From: Mycobacteriaceae bacterium
GTDB lineage: Bacteria > Actinomycetota > Actinomycetes > Mycobacteriales > Mycobacteriaceae
DNA: 51,061 nt
Assembly: GCA_028726465.1 (NCBI GenBank)
Contig: JAQYQB010000023.1
Location: 1 to 51,061 of the forward strand
Reading direction: 5' to 3'
Shown: positions 1 to 7,376 of the stretch, in pieces
Layout: the number at the start of each line of letters is the position of its first letter
Numbering within the stretch: position 1 is the first letter of the stretch
Translations under genes and position numbers: made by a program
The notes under the pieces: generated by a model
Databases searched by the model: none
Told to the model about the DNA's origin: nothing
Seen by the model: the letters and a program-made list of their open reading frames with translations, nothing else

Positions 1-4
1 AGTC

Positions 5-1009
5 ATGACAACGACAGCCATGGACACACTCAAAGCAGCGCACGCCATCTTCGCGGACGGGATTTCCTACCTGGACCTGTGCCGCCAGCTCAGCCTGCCC
101 GCTTTGAAGGCTGTCATGTCCGACGTGGCCGCCGCCGCGCACTTTCGTGCCTGCCAGACCTTCTTCGGGAAGACGTCCTTTACGCGCAAGCAGGCCGCCG
201 CCCGTCGAGCCGCCGCTTCTCAGGGCCACCACCTCGACACCCTCTTGGTGTTGGACAACGCCTTCCGCCGGGTGCGCCACCAGGGCGACGCCTGGGCTAT
301 GCTCATCGAACTGTGCAACACGCCCGGCACCACCACACAACTCCGCAAACTTGCCAACCAGAAAGTGCTGGAGCTCAACCGCCCGGCCCCACCCGCCGAA
401 GGCGTGCGCGTGACCCGCCGCAAAGACGGACCCAGTACTTTCTCTATCACCGGGGATCCGCAGCTGGTGGAAAACCTCTGGGCCAGCATTAAGACCATCC
501 CCGACGTGGAAGCCTTGTTCAGCGGAGGCCTAGAAAAACAACCCAAGACCACCCACGTGGTGATCTCCCTTCCCGACTGGGTGCGCATCCTTGCCGGCGA
601 CGGGGATGAGATCACCTTGCAGCTGAGCAACGGCACCACCATGACCGGTGCCGACTACGTCCGCCACTGCCTCCTGGATGCGGGCCTAGCCACGCTGGTG
701 GATCCGAGGCGCGGGCCGGTCAACCAATACCGCTACCAACGGCATGCCTCGCCGAAGCAGAAGGACATGGCCAAAGCCGAAACCACCACGTGCGCCTGGC
801 CAAACTGTAGGAAACCGGCGGATGAGTGCCAGGTCCACCACATCCACCCCTGGGCAGGCGGCGGTGAAACCAACCAAGAAAACCTGACACTGCTGTGCGA
901 GTTCCATAATTCCTGGAACGACGACGACCCCACCTACCCCAGACACGGCAGGGTCAACCGAAGAAACGACAAGGTGACATGGGACCCGCCCTGGGGCGGC
1001 GGCACCTAA
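5..1009 (+). CDS. HNH endonuclease, DUF222/13E12-like
   Basis: Predicted protein of 334 aa. The C-terminal part (about residues 262-305) carries an HNH nuclease module: CAWPNC, then VHHIHPWAGGG, then LTLLCEFHN. This is the Cys/His zinc-knuckle plus His-Asn-His metal site of the family. The N-terminal 200 residues look like the helical DUF222 region common in actinobacterial 13E12-type proteins, which often occur in several copies per genome. The natural target is unknown. The ATG at position 5 leaves only 4 nt of upstream sequence, so the true start could lie outside the window. The gene is convergent with the cys operon and separated from it by about 125 nt. The family call is firm; the biological role is not. 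Confidence 0.85.
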   Translation: MTTTAMDTLKAAHAIFADGISYLDLCRQLSLPALKAVMSDVAAAAHFRACQTFFGKTSFTRKQAAARRAAASQGHHLDTLLVLDNAFRRVRHQGDAWAMLIELCNTPGTTTQLRKLANQKVLELNRPAPPAEGVRVTRRKDGPSTFSITGDPQLVENLWASIKTIPDVEALFSGGLEKQPKTTHVVISLPDWVRILAGDGDEITLQLSNGTTMTGADYVRHCLLDAGLATLVDPRRGPVNQYRYQRHASPKQKDMAKAETTTCAWPNCRKPADECQVHHIHPWAGGGETNQENLTLLCEFHNSWNDDDPTYPRHGRVNRRNDKVTWDPPWGGGT

Positions 1010-1081
1010 CGGCTGACGGCGGACGGCTGAGACGGGGGCAGCCGCAAACCCAAGGGAACAAACCCCGCCAAAACACGCGAA

Positions 1082-1110
1082 AGGCGCCACGGACCACGTC
1101 CGTAGCGCCT
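1082..1110 (-). terminator. Possible terminator of the cys operon
   Basis: Hairpin with arms AGGCGC(C)ACGGAC and GTCCGT(A)GCGCCT around a 3-nt loop. On the minus strand it is followed by CTTTCGCGTGTTTT, which is only a weak T-tract. It lies 25 nt past the cysZ stop codon. Confidence 0.45.
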
Positions 1111-1136
1111 ACTCGGCGTGCCTACTCGGCGTGCCT
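1107..1136. repeat. 13-bp tandem duplication at the cysZ 3' end
   Basis: GCCTACTCGGCGT occurs twice head to tail (1107-1119 and 1120-1132), followed by a third partial GCCT that runs into the cysZ stop codon (1135-1137). It looks like a small slippage duplication. A 13-bp duplication also beginning GCCTACT lies at the 3' end of catC (50894). Confidence 0.8.
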
Positions 1137-2085
1137 AGCGACTGGAAGGCGCCGGCACGGGGTCGGTCGTCTCCACGGCCGGCGCCTGGTCGGCGGCGGC
1201 CTGCCGGTTGGTGCGGGCGCGCTTACGCCCCCGCAGGGTCAGGGCCACTCCCCCGGCGGCCAGCGCGAGGTAGAGGGCGATGGTGAGGGCGGTGGGCATC
1301 GTGAAGCCAAAGGCGTTCTCCGCCCCGTCCACGATGGTGCCGACGTTGAGCAGCACGATCGCGGTGCCCACGAACCCGCCCAGCACGATGGGGTTCAGCC
1401 GGCTAATCAGCCACGCCGCGACCGGGGCGGTCAGGCAGCCGCCGACCAACAGCGCCACGACGGCGGCCGCGTTCGAGACCAGGTCGTCCCACAGGCCCAC
1501 CACGAAGCCGAGCGTCGCGCCGAGGGTGACCAAAAACTCCGCGGTGTTGACCGTGCCCACGATGCGCCGCGGCTGCTGCTTGCCCAACGACAGCAGCGTG
1601 GACGTCGTGACGGGACCCCAGCCCCCGCCGCCGGTGGCATCGACGAAGCCGCCGACCGAGCCCAGGCCCAACAGGAACGGGGTGGAATGCGGGGTCTCGG
1701 TGAGCTTGCGCGTGACCCGCCCACGGGAGAAGCGCCAGACCAGGTTCAGGCCGACGGCGAAGAGAATGGTCGAGGTGATCGGCGCCGCGGCATCCAGCGA
1801 GAGGCTGGAGAGCACCGTCGCGCCGGCAAACGCCGCGATAGACCCTGGTACTGCCAGGCGCACGACGGTCTTCCAGTCGATATTGCCGAAGCGCCAGTGG
1901 CTGATCCCGGAGACCAGCGTGGTGCCCAGCTCCGCGGTGTGCACGACGGCAGAAGCCTGCGCCGGCCCGAGGCCGGCCAGGAAGATGAGGATGGTCGTCG
2001 ACGTCACGCCGAAGCCCATGCCGATGCCGCCATCGACCAGCTGGGCAGCCGCGCCGCCCACCGCAATCAAGAGCAATGCCGTCAT
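1135..2085 (-). CDS. cysZ: TauE/SafE-family permease, CysZ-like
   Basis: 316-aa polytopic membrane protein of the TauE/SafE (DUF81) family, with glycine-rich hydrophobic segments across the whole length (about eight helices). The N-terminal pattern GGAAAQLVDGGIGMGFGVTS and the mid-protein GFVDATGGGGWGPV are typical of this sulfite/organosulfonate transporter family. It is the last gene of the operon: its ATG (2085) directly follows the stop of the upstream gene, so translation is probably coupled. In C. glutamicum the homologous position (last gene of fpr2-cysIXHDNYZ) is cysZ, proposed to move sulfate or sulfite. Substrate and direction cannot be read from sequence; with no sulfate-activation genes nearby, sulfite is the simpler guess. 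Confidence 0.82.
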   Translation of the reverse strand: MTALLLIAVGGAAAQLVDGGIGMGFGVTSTTILIFLAGLGPAQASAVVHTAELGTTLVSGISHWRFGNIDWKTVVRLAVPGSIAAFAGATVLSSLSLDAAAPITSTILFAVGLNLVWRFSRGRVTRKLTETPHSTPFLLGLGSVGGFVDATGGGGWGPVTTSTLLSLGKQQPRRIVGTVNTAEFLVTLGATLGFVVGLWDDLVSNAAAVVALLVGGCLTAPVAAWLISRLNPIVLGGFVGTAIVLLNVGTIVDGAENAFGFTMPTALTIALYLALAAGGVALTLRGRKRARTNRQAAADQAPAVETTDPVPAPSSR

Positions 2086-2913
2086 CTAGACACCTACCTT
2101 CAACAGTTCCCGCGCCGGTAGCGTCTGGTGCTGCCTGTGCTTGTCGTGCTTATATGCGGCACCGTACCGCGCCGCGACGATGCCCGCGAGCGCAGCGCCC
2201 AGCGGCGGCCGGCAGGTCACGCTCGCGCCCGTCGCCGCCTCGATGTGCGGCACGGCCGCGGTCAGGCGGTCGAGCAGGAGGCCGTCGGTGACGAACATCG
2301 GCACCACGTGCAGGCGTGCGTGCTGCTGAGTGCGCTGCGGGGCGGGCTGTTGAGCCTGTTCCTGGGCGTTTTGCTGAGTGCACCGCTGGGCGTGCTTTCG
2401 GGCTAGGTGCTCCAAGCCGGCCGCACCCCGCGGGGCGTCCGGGGATGCCTTCGTTGCAAAGAGCGTGGACCAGCCCAGCTCAGACGCCAGGTCGGCCACG
2501 GCGGCGTTGGCCTGCGGGTCGGCAGAGCCCACCGCGTAGAGCACGCCGTGGCTACCTGCCGGGCAGCGCGGGGCCAACACGTCGGCAAGATCCGCGCCCG
2601 TGCCCAGGCCGGCGGCTGCCTTGAGGGGCAGGCCGGTGGCGGACTGGGCATCGGCGAGCACGGCTGGGTAGTCCACGCGCTGGTGGTAGCCGGGTGTGAA
2701 CAACAGCGACACGACGACGGCCTCGTCGGCCCCGCGATCGCGCAGGCGGGCGGCGGCGCTGGCCAGGTCCGGGTCGTTGAACTCCAGGTGCGCGGCGGCG
2801 GCCAACGGCACACCGGCCCGGCGCGCGGCGGCGGCCGTGAGCCGCTCGATGCCGGCGGCCGCCCCCGCCCGGCGCGAACCGTGGGCGAGGGTGATGAGGG
2901 CGCGGTTAGGCAT
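2086..2913 (-). CDS. cysY: Sirohydrochlorin chelatase-like protein (CbiX/SirB type), CysY
   Basis: 275 aa. The start at 2913 is chosen because MPNRALITLAHGSR is the canonical CbiX/SirB N-terminus. The chelatase histidines are visible in LAHGSR and in LLFTPGYHQRVD. The enzyme would insert iron into sirohydrochlorin to make siroheme, the cofactor of the sulfite reductase encoded upstream. A Gln-rich low-complexity stretch (about residues 177-198, with repeated QQ and AQ) interrupts the C-terminal half. The start overlaps cysX by 8 nt and the stop abuts the ATG of cysZ. The position matches cysY of C. glutamicum. The iron-chelatase role is inferred from family and operon. Confidence 0.8.
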   Translation of the reverse strand: MPNRALITLAHGSRRAGAAAGIERLTAAAARRAGVPLAAAAHLEFNDPDLASAAARLRDRGADEAVVVSLLFTPGYHQRVDYPAVLADAQSATGLPLKAAAGLGTGADLADVLAPRCPAGSHGVLYAVGSADPQANAAVADLASELGWSTLFATKASPDAPRGAAGLEHLARKHAQRCTQQNAQEQAQQPAPQRTQQHARLHVVPMFVTDGLLLDRLTAAVPHIEAATGASVTCRPPLGAALAGIVAARYGAAYKHDKHRQHQTLPARELLKVGV

Positions 2914-3169
2914 CGTTGGCCTCCTGCCGGGCCGTGGCGTGACCGTGCCGGCGCAGCGACTGCTGCAGCGCCTCCTGGGACGACGGAGCCGGCGACGGGG
3001 CGACCGGCGAGTCGTCCTGACCGTGGAAGCGCACCGAGAACACCCGGCGGCAGTCCTGGCAGTTCCAGGCAAAGTCGTCCTCGGTGTCCGGGAAGAGCTG
3101 CGTGCCGGCGCAGTAGGGGCAGTACGTCGGGTGGTTGCGGTTCGGGTTGGGCTGGCGGCGGAATCTCAT
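2906..3169 (-). CDS. cysX: Small zinc-ribbon/ferredoxin-like protein, CysX
   Basis: 87-aa protein starting MRFRRQPNPN. It has two Cys pairs, CPYC and CQDC, about 24 residues apart, with WNCQDCRRVFSVRF after the second pair. That is a rubredoxin- or zinc-ribbon-like knuckle. The ATG overlaps the cysI stop as ATGA (3166-3169), a classic coupled junction. In C. glutamicum a small cysX follows cysI and is considered an electron-transfer or accessory protein for sulfite reduction. Four cysteines could bind Fe or Zn; sequence alone does not decide. Confidence 0.75.
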   Translation of the reverse strand: MRFRRQPNPNRNHPTYCPYCAGTQLFPDTEDDFAWNCQDCRRVFSVRFHGQDDSPVAPSPAPSSQEALQQSLRRHGHATARQEANDA

Positions 3170-4845
3170 TGCAGGTCCTCGTCGTCCGCGCGCAGCACCC
3201 ACTGGCGGAACTGTTCGCCCTCGGTGCGCTGCTCCTTGAACTTGGTGACCACGCGGATGACGTAGTCGGTGACGTCGTCGGCCAGGACCTTGTGGCCGCG
3301 CAGCTTGCGCCCGAAGTCCGGGTCCAGGCCGAGCGCGCCGCCCAGGTGGACCTGGAAGCCCTCCACGCGGTTGCCGTCCGGATCGGTCAGGGTCTGGCCC
3401 TTGAAGCCGATGTCGGAGACCTGCGTGCGGGCGCAGGAATTCGGGCAGCCGTTGAGCGCGATGGAGATCGGCACGTCGAGGTCGTCGAGGGCGTCCTCGA
3501 GCTCGTCGACGAGCTGGATGGCGCGCGCTTTCGTGGTCACGTGGGCGAGCTTGCAGAACTCCAGGCCGGTGCAGGAGATGACGCCGCGACGAAACTCGGA
3601 GGGGTGCGAATAGAGGCCGGTGGCGTCGAGGGCATCGCTGAGCTCTGCGACCTGGTCCTCCGGCACGTCGAGGAAGAGCAGCTCCTTCATGGGCGTGGTG
3701 CGGATGCGGGTGAGCCCGAAGCGCTCGGCGACGTCGGCGATGGCGATGAGCTGCTCGCCGGTCGCATGCCCCACGGTGGGCTTGACGCCGACGTAGTAGT
3801 TGCCGTCCTTTTGCTGGTGCACGCCCAGGTGGTCGCGGCTGCCCGGGTTAATCGGCGTGGGCACGCCGTCGGCTAGCGGGGCATCCAGGTACTCGTCCTC
3901 GAGGACCTGGCGGAACTTCTCGACGCCCCACTGCGCGACCAGGAACTTCAGCCGCGCGCGGTTGCGCAGGCGGCGGAAGCCGTAGTCGCGGAAGATGCCG
4001 ACCACGCCGGCCCAGACCTCCGGCACGCGCTCCAGGGGCACGAAGGCGCCGAGGGAGCGGGAGAGCATCGGGTTGGTGGACAGGCCGCCGCCGACGAAGC
4101 AGTCGAAGCCCGGGCCGTATTCCGGGTGGTTGGTGCCGATGAAGGCGACGTCCTGGATTTCGTGGGTGACGTCCTGGCGCGCGTTTCCGGAGATGGCAGT
4201 CTTGAACTTGCGGGGCAGGTTCTGGAATTCCTCGCGGAGGAGGTAGTCGTCGACGATCTCCTCGATGGCGGGGGTGGCGTCGATGATTTCGTCGGCCGCG
4301 ACGCCGGCCACGGGCGAACCGAGGATGACGCGGGGGACGTCGCCGCAGCCCATGAGCGTGGACAGGCCGACGGCCTCGAGGCGGTCCCAGATTTCGGGGA
4401 CGTCCTCGATGCGGATCCAGTGCAGCTGGATGTTCTGGCGGTCGGTGAAGTCCGCGGTGGAGCGGGCGAAGTCGCGGGAGATTTCGCCCACCACGCGCAG
4501 CTGCTGCGGGGTCGCGCGGCCGCCGTCGAAGCGGATGCGCATCATGAAATATTCATCCTGCAGCTCGGAGTTGTCGAGCTGGCTGGTCAGCTCCCCGCCC
4601 AGGTTCTGCTTGCGCTGGGTATACAGGCCGAGCCACTTGAAGCGCGGGGCGAGGTCGTCGGCCGGGATGGAGGAGAAACCTTGTTTAGAATAGATGTCGA
4701 TGACGCGCTGGCGCGCCGACATGCCCCCGTCTTCCTGCTTGATGACCTCGTCGTTGTTGAGGGGCTTGTGGCCGTCGATTTTCCATTGGCCCTCGGGCTT
4801 TTTCGGCCGGGCGGATCGCTTTCGCTCTTTGACGTCGGTTGCCAT
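3166..4845 (-). CDS. cysI: Ferredoxin-dependent sulfite reductase
   Basis: 559-aa siroheme/4Fe-4S reductase converting sulfite to sulfide. The start at 4845 (MATDVKERKRS) has GAAAGG about 8 nt upstream, and the length then matches the family. The cluster/siroheme ligand motifs are visible: TGLEFCKLAHVTTKARA and LNGCPNSCARTQVSDIG carry the four Cys in the CxxxxxC...CxxxC pattern. The duplicated ferredoxin-like sulfite reductase half-domains span about residues 60-330 and 335-545. It is the first gene of the operon and is followed by cysX through an ATGA overlap. Assimilatory nitrite reductase is closely related, but linkage to CysX/CysY/CysZ favours sulfite. Confidence 0.93.
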   Translation of the reverse strand: MATDVKERKRSARPKKPEGQWKIDGHKPLNNDEVIKQEDGGMSARQRVIDIYSKQGFSSIPADDLAPRFKWLGLYTQRKQNLGGELTSQLDNSELQDEYFMMRIRFDGGRATPQQLRVVGEISRDFARSTADFTDRQNIQLHWIRIEDVPEIWDRLEAVGLSTLMGCGDVPRVILGSPVAGVAADEIIDATPAIEEIVDDYLLREEFQNLPRKFKTAISGNARQDVTHEIQDVAFIGTNHPEYGPGFDCFVGGGLSTNPMLSRSLGAFVPLERVPEVWAGVVGIFRDYGFRRLRNRARLKFLVAQWGVEKFRQVLEDEYLDAPLADGVPTPINPGSRDHLGVHQQKDGNYYVGVKPTVGHATGEQLIAIADVAERFGLTRIRTTPMKELLFLDVPEDQVAELSDALDATGLYSHPSEFRRGVISCTGLEFCKLAHVTTKARAIQLVDELEDALDDLDVPISIALNGCPNSCARTQVSDIGFKGQTLTDPDGNRVEGFQVHLGGALGLDPDFGRKLRGHKVLADDVTDYVIRVVTKFKEQRTEGEQFRQWVLRADDEDLQ

Positions 4846-4915
4846 AGTCGTGTGCCTTTCCGTGTGGCGCGGGGCGGGAAAATTGTGTGACCAAAGTCTA
4901 GCGAACAAACAGGTA

Positions 4916-4940
4916 CGGTCTAGCTAGACCGCTCGGTCTT
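4916..4940 (-). promoter_or_regulatory. Operator in the cysI promoter (McbR/CysR-type)
   Basis: Two overlapping palindromes lie 70-95 nt upstream of cysI: a perfect 16-mer CGGTCTAGCTAGACCG (4916-4931) and TAGAC-CGCTCG-GTCTT (4925-4940). The second matches the McbR consensus TAGAC-N6-GTCTA known from C. glutamicum sulfur metabolism at 9 of 10 defined bases. On the minus strand a TAGACC(-35)-N16-TAGACT(-10) promoter can be drawn through the site, so a bound TetR-type repressor would block it. Operator assignment is inference from the motif. Confidence 0.65.
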
Positions 4941-5064
4941 GGGTGGGCGTGGCGGATAAATATGCCCTGTACTGGGGTTTGCTCGGCGGCCCGGTTAGAA
5001 ATTAATTAACTCGGCGGGGCCACCTGAATTCGGTTAGCCAAAAGTTACGCGGGCCACAATCGCG

Positions 5065-5110
5065 AAAAACCCGCCCTGCGCTGGGTTAATCAGCGCCGGG
5101 GCGGGTTGTT
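5065..5110 (-). terminator. Terminator of the metallophosphatase gene
   Basis: GC-rich stem: AACCCGCCC plus GCGCTG pairing with CAGCGC plus GGGCGGGTT, followed on the minus strand by TTTTT (complement of 5065-5069). It sits 30 nt beyond the stop codon. The 4941-5064 stretch between it and the cysI operator holds nothing recognisable. Confidence 0.85.
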
Positions 5111-5140
5111 CTAGACGGCTTGGTATGCCGCGGGGGATGA

Positions 5141-7285
5141 CTAGCGCGGCAGGTGGATGCCGAACTTGTCCAGCTGGGCGGCAATCGTCCGCCAGTTGAA
5201 CGCCAGGCCGATGCCCGCCGCCAGAGCCGCGATAATCGCGACGATGGAGCCGGCCTTGCTGGAGCTGGAGTCAGAGCTGGAACCGTTGGAGCTCAGGTCG
5301 GAGCTGGAGCTGGAGCCGTAGCTGGAACCGTCGGAGCTGGAATCGGAGCTGGAGCCGTCGGCATCGCCGGCGTTGTGGGCGCGGGCGGTCAGCCACTCGT
5401 CCTCGCCGATGACGCTGTTGACCAGGCGGGTCTCGCCGATCCAGCCGTACCACGGGTCCTGCGGGCGCTTGTTGTCCATGCCCGCGCCCATGACCCAGCG
5501 CAGCTCGCGCGGCAGCAGGCCCTGCGCGCCGGCGGCGTTGCGCAGGATGGGAGCGCCGTTGATGAACATCTCGACAGTGTCGCGCTCCGGGTCGTTGACT
5601 ACGGCAACGTGCATCCACTCGTCGGTGGGCACCTCGTGGGACCAGACGGTGCTGCCACTGCCCTCCTCCGGCTCGGCCCACCAGCGCAGCTCGCGCAGGT
5701 TGGACACGCCCATCATCACGGTCGGGTCGGTGTCGGTGGAGCCCTCGACCAGGTCGGCGATGGAGGAATCGCGCGCGATGGCGTTGCCCCAGCCGTGCTT
5801 CTCGCCGTCGAAGTCGGCCGGCAGCTTCACGAAGGACTCGAAGGTGTAGCCGCGGGAGGTGTCGACGTTGTTGATGGCGGCATCGGGGGCGGACTTGAAC
5901 CAGGCCACGGCGGGCTTGCCGGCCGGGTCGGACCAGTAGAGGGAGCCGGCATCGGCGGACAGCGGGTGGTGCTCGGTGCTGTAGGTCACGCGGTTAGGCA
6001 GGCCGGACTCGCGGGTGAGATCGCCGTCGCCGTGGATGTCCGGGATGATAGCGCCGCGGCCGGCGGCCTCGCCCTCGGCCAGCTGCTTGCCGTCGAGGGT
6101 GGTCTGGCCCGGGCGCCAGTGGAAGACGGTGTCCTCGGCCTGGATGTAGTCGGCATCGTCCTGCGGCAGCTCGTCGTCGGTGATTTCGTAGGGCTTGTAA
6201 CCCTCCGCGACTACCTCCTTGGCCTTGCCGGCCAGGTCGCCTTCCTGGCCGTCGCCGGCCTCCCACTCGGGGGCGAAGCCGGCGAAGCGCTCCTTGAAGT
6301 TCAGCGGGATGTGGTAGCTGTCGCCCTCGCCGTCCAGGATGAGCTTGTCGAACTGGGTCAGCTCCTTGTGCGGCTTCTTGGCCACCCACGGCGACAGCGC
6401 GGCCATCTCCAGCTCGTTGCCGGCCAGGTCGAATTCCAGCACGCCCAGCAGGCCGTTGCCGCCCTGGTAGGCCATCTGGTAGTCCTGCAGGATGGAGACG
6501 ACCTCGTTGCCGGCGTCGTTGGTGTCCACGCGGTAGCCGGCGCCGTGGTGGTGGCCGCCCATGGTCAAAAAGATCTGGTCGTTTTTGCGGATGAACTTGT
6601 TCCACAGGCCGCGGCCGTAGTCGTCGGAGAAGTAGACCTGGCCCTGGCCGTCGATGTTGAGCACCTCGTGGGTGGTCAGGATGACCGGCAGATCGGGGTG
6701 GGCGTCGAGGACGCCTTGGGCCCAGTCCAGGGTGGCATCGTTAGCGCGCCAGGCCAGCGCCAGGACTAGGTACTGCTGGCCCTCGGCCTCGAAGATGTGA
6801 TACTCAGACTCCTGGTTGGGCACCTCGTGGCGCTCGCCGAAGGTGTCGTTGCCGGCCGCGCGGGAGGCCGGGAAGTGGGTGCTAAAGGGCGCGCCTTCGG
6901 CCATGTCGTGGTTGCCGGGCAGGATGGAGTAGTTCAGGTCGGAGTCGTCGAGGACCTGCATGGCCTTGTCGGCGACGTCCCACTCGCCGGCGACGTCGAC
7001 CTGGTCGACCACGTCGCCCAGGTGGGTGGCGAATTCCATGTTGAGGGCGTCCTGGTTGTCGGCCAGCCACTCCATCTGGGTCTGGTAGGGCTCGCTGCCG
7101 TAGCGCTCGCTGGCCAGGTTGCCGGTCTCCGGGGTGGAATAGCGCGAGTAGAACTGGGTGTCTGGGATGACGCCTAAGGTAAACCGGGAGCCGGTGTCCT
7201 CGGCGGCGGTAGCGGGGGCGATGACGACCAAAGAAGATGCCACCGCGGTGGAAACCACGGTGGCGGTGAAACGACGGTTCGGCAT
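5141..7285 (-). CDS. Secreted, C-terminally anchored metallophosphoesterase with LamG-like domain
   Basis: 714 aa, with AAAGGAAAGG as ribosome site. A Sec signal peptide spans residues 1-28 (cleavage after ATAA). The calcineurin-like phosphoesterase core shows GVIPDTQFY (Asp42), HLGDVVD (Asp91), GNHD (125-127), TTHEVL (His206) and GGHHHG (His245-247), a full dinuclear metal site. About residues 430-650 resemble a LamG/concanavalin-like beta-sandwich (SRGYTFESFVKL ... WYGWIGETRLVNSVI). A Ser/Gly/Asp-rich linker follows, then one hydrophobic helix (SIVAIIAALAAGIGLAF) and the tail IHLPR. The enzyme should act outside the membrane on phosphoesters; the substrate is unknown. The tail resembles that of the alkaline phosphatase at 29050, suggesting a shared anchoring signal. 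Confidence 0.88.
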   Translation of the reverse strand: MPNRRFTATVVSTAVASSLVVIAPATAAEDTGSRFTLGVIPDTQFYSRYSTPETGNLASERYGSEPYQTQMEWLADNQDALNMEFATHLGDVVDQVDVAGEWDVADKAMQVLDDSDLNYSILPGNHDMAEGAPFSTHFPASRAAGNDTFGERHEVPNQESEYHIFEAEGQQYLVLALAWRANDATLDWAQGVLDAHPDLPVILTTHEVLNIDGQGQVYFSDDYGRGLWNKFIRKNDQIFLTMGGHHHGAGYRVDTNDAGNEVVSILQDYQMAYQGGNGLLGVLEFDLAGNELEMAALSPWVAKKPHKELTQFDKLILDGEGDSYHIPLNFKERFAGFAPEWEAGDGQEGDLAGKAKEVVAEGYKPYEITDDELPQDDADYIQAEDTVFHWRPGQTTLDGKQLAEGEAAGRGAIIPDIHGDGDLTRESGLPNRVTYSTEHHPLSADAGSLYWSDPAGKPAVAWFKSAPDAAINNVDTSRGYTFESFVKLPADFDGEKHGWGNAIARDSSIADLVEGSTDTDPTVMMGVSNLRELRWWAEPEEGSGSTVWSHEVPTDEWMHVAVVNDPERDTVEMFINGAPILRNAAGAQGLLPRELRWVMGAGMDNKRPQDPWYGWIGETRLVNSVIGEDEWLTARAHNAGDADGSSSDSSSDGSSYGSSSSSDLSSNGSSSDSSSSKAGSIVAIIAALAAGIGLAFNWRTIAAQLDKFGIHLPR
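5260..5360. repeat. GGAGCT hexamer-rich tract encoding the Ser-rich linker
   Basis: Imperfect tandem hexamers of GGAGCT/GGAGTC/GGAACC type encode SSSDSSSDGSSYGSSS and related residues. The unit is six bases, so copy-number change would alter linker length without a frameshift. Confidence 0.7.
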
Positions 7286-7376
7286 GACGGCCTTTCCTTT
7301 TACTAGAACGGTTCAATACGCGATGAATATTAAAACCGGCTAGTAAACGGCTGGGGACGCCAGCGTGAACAGGAGC

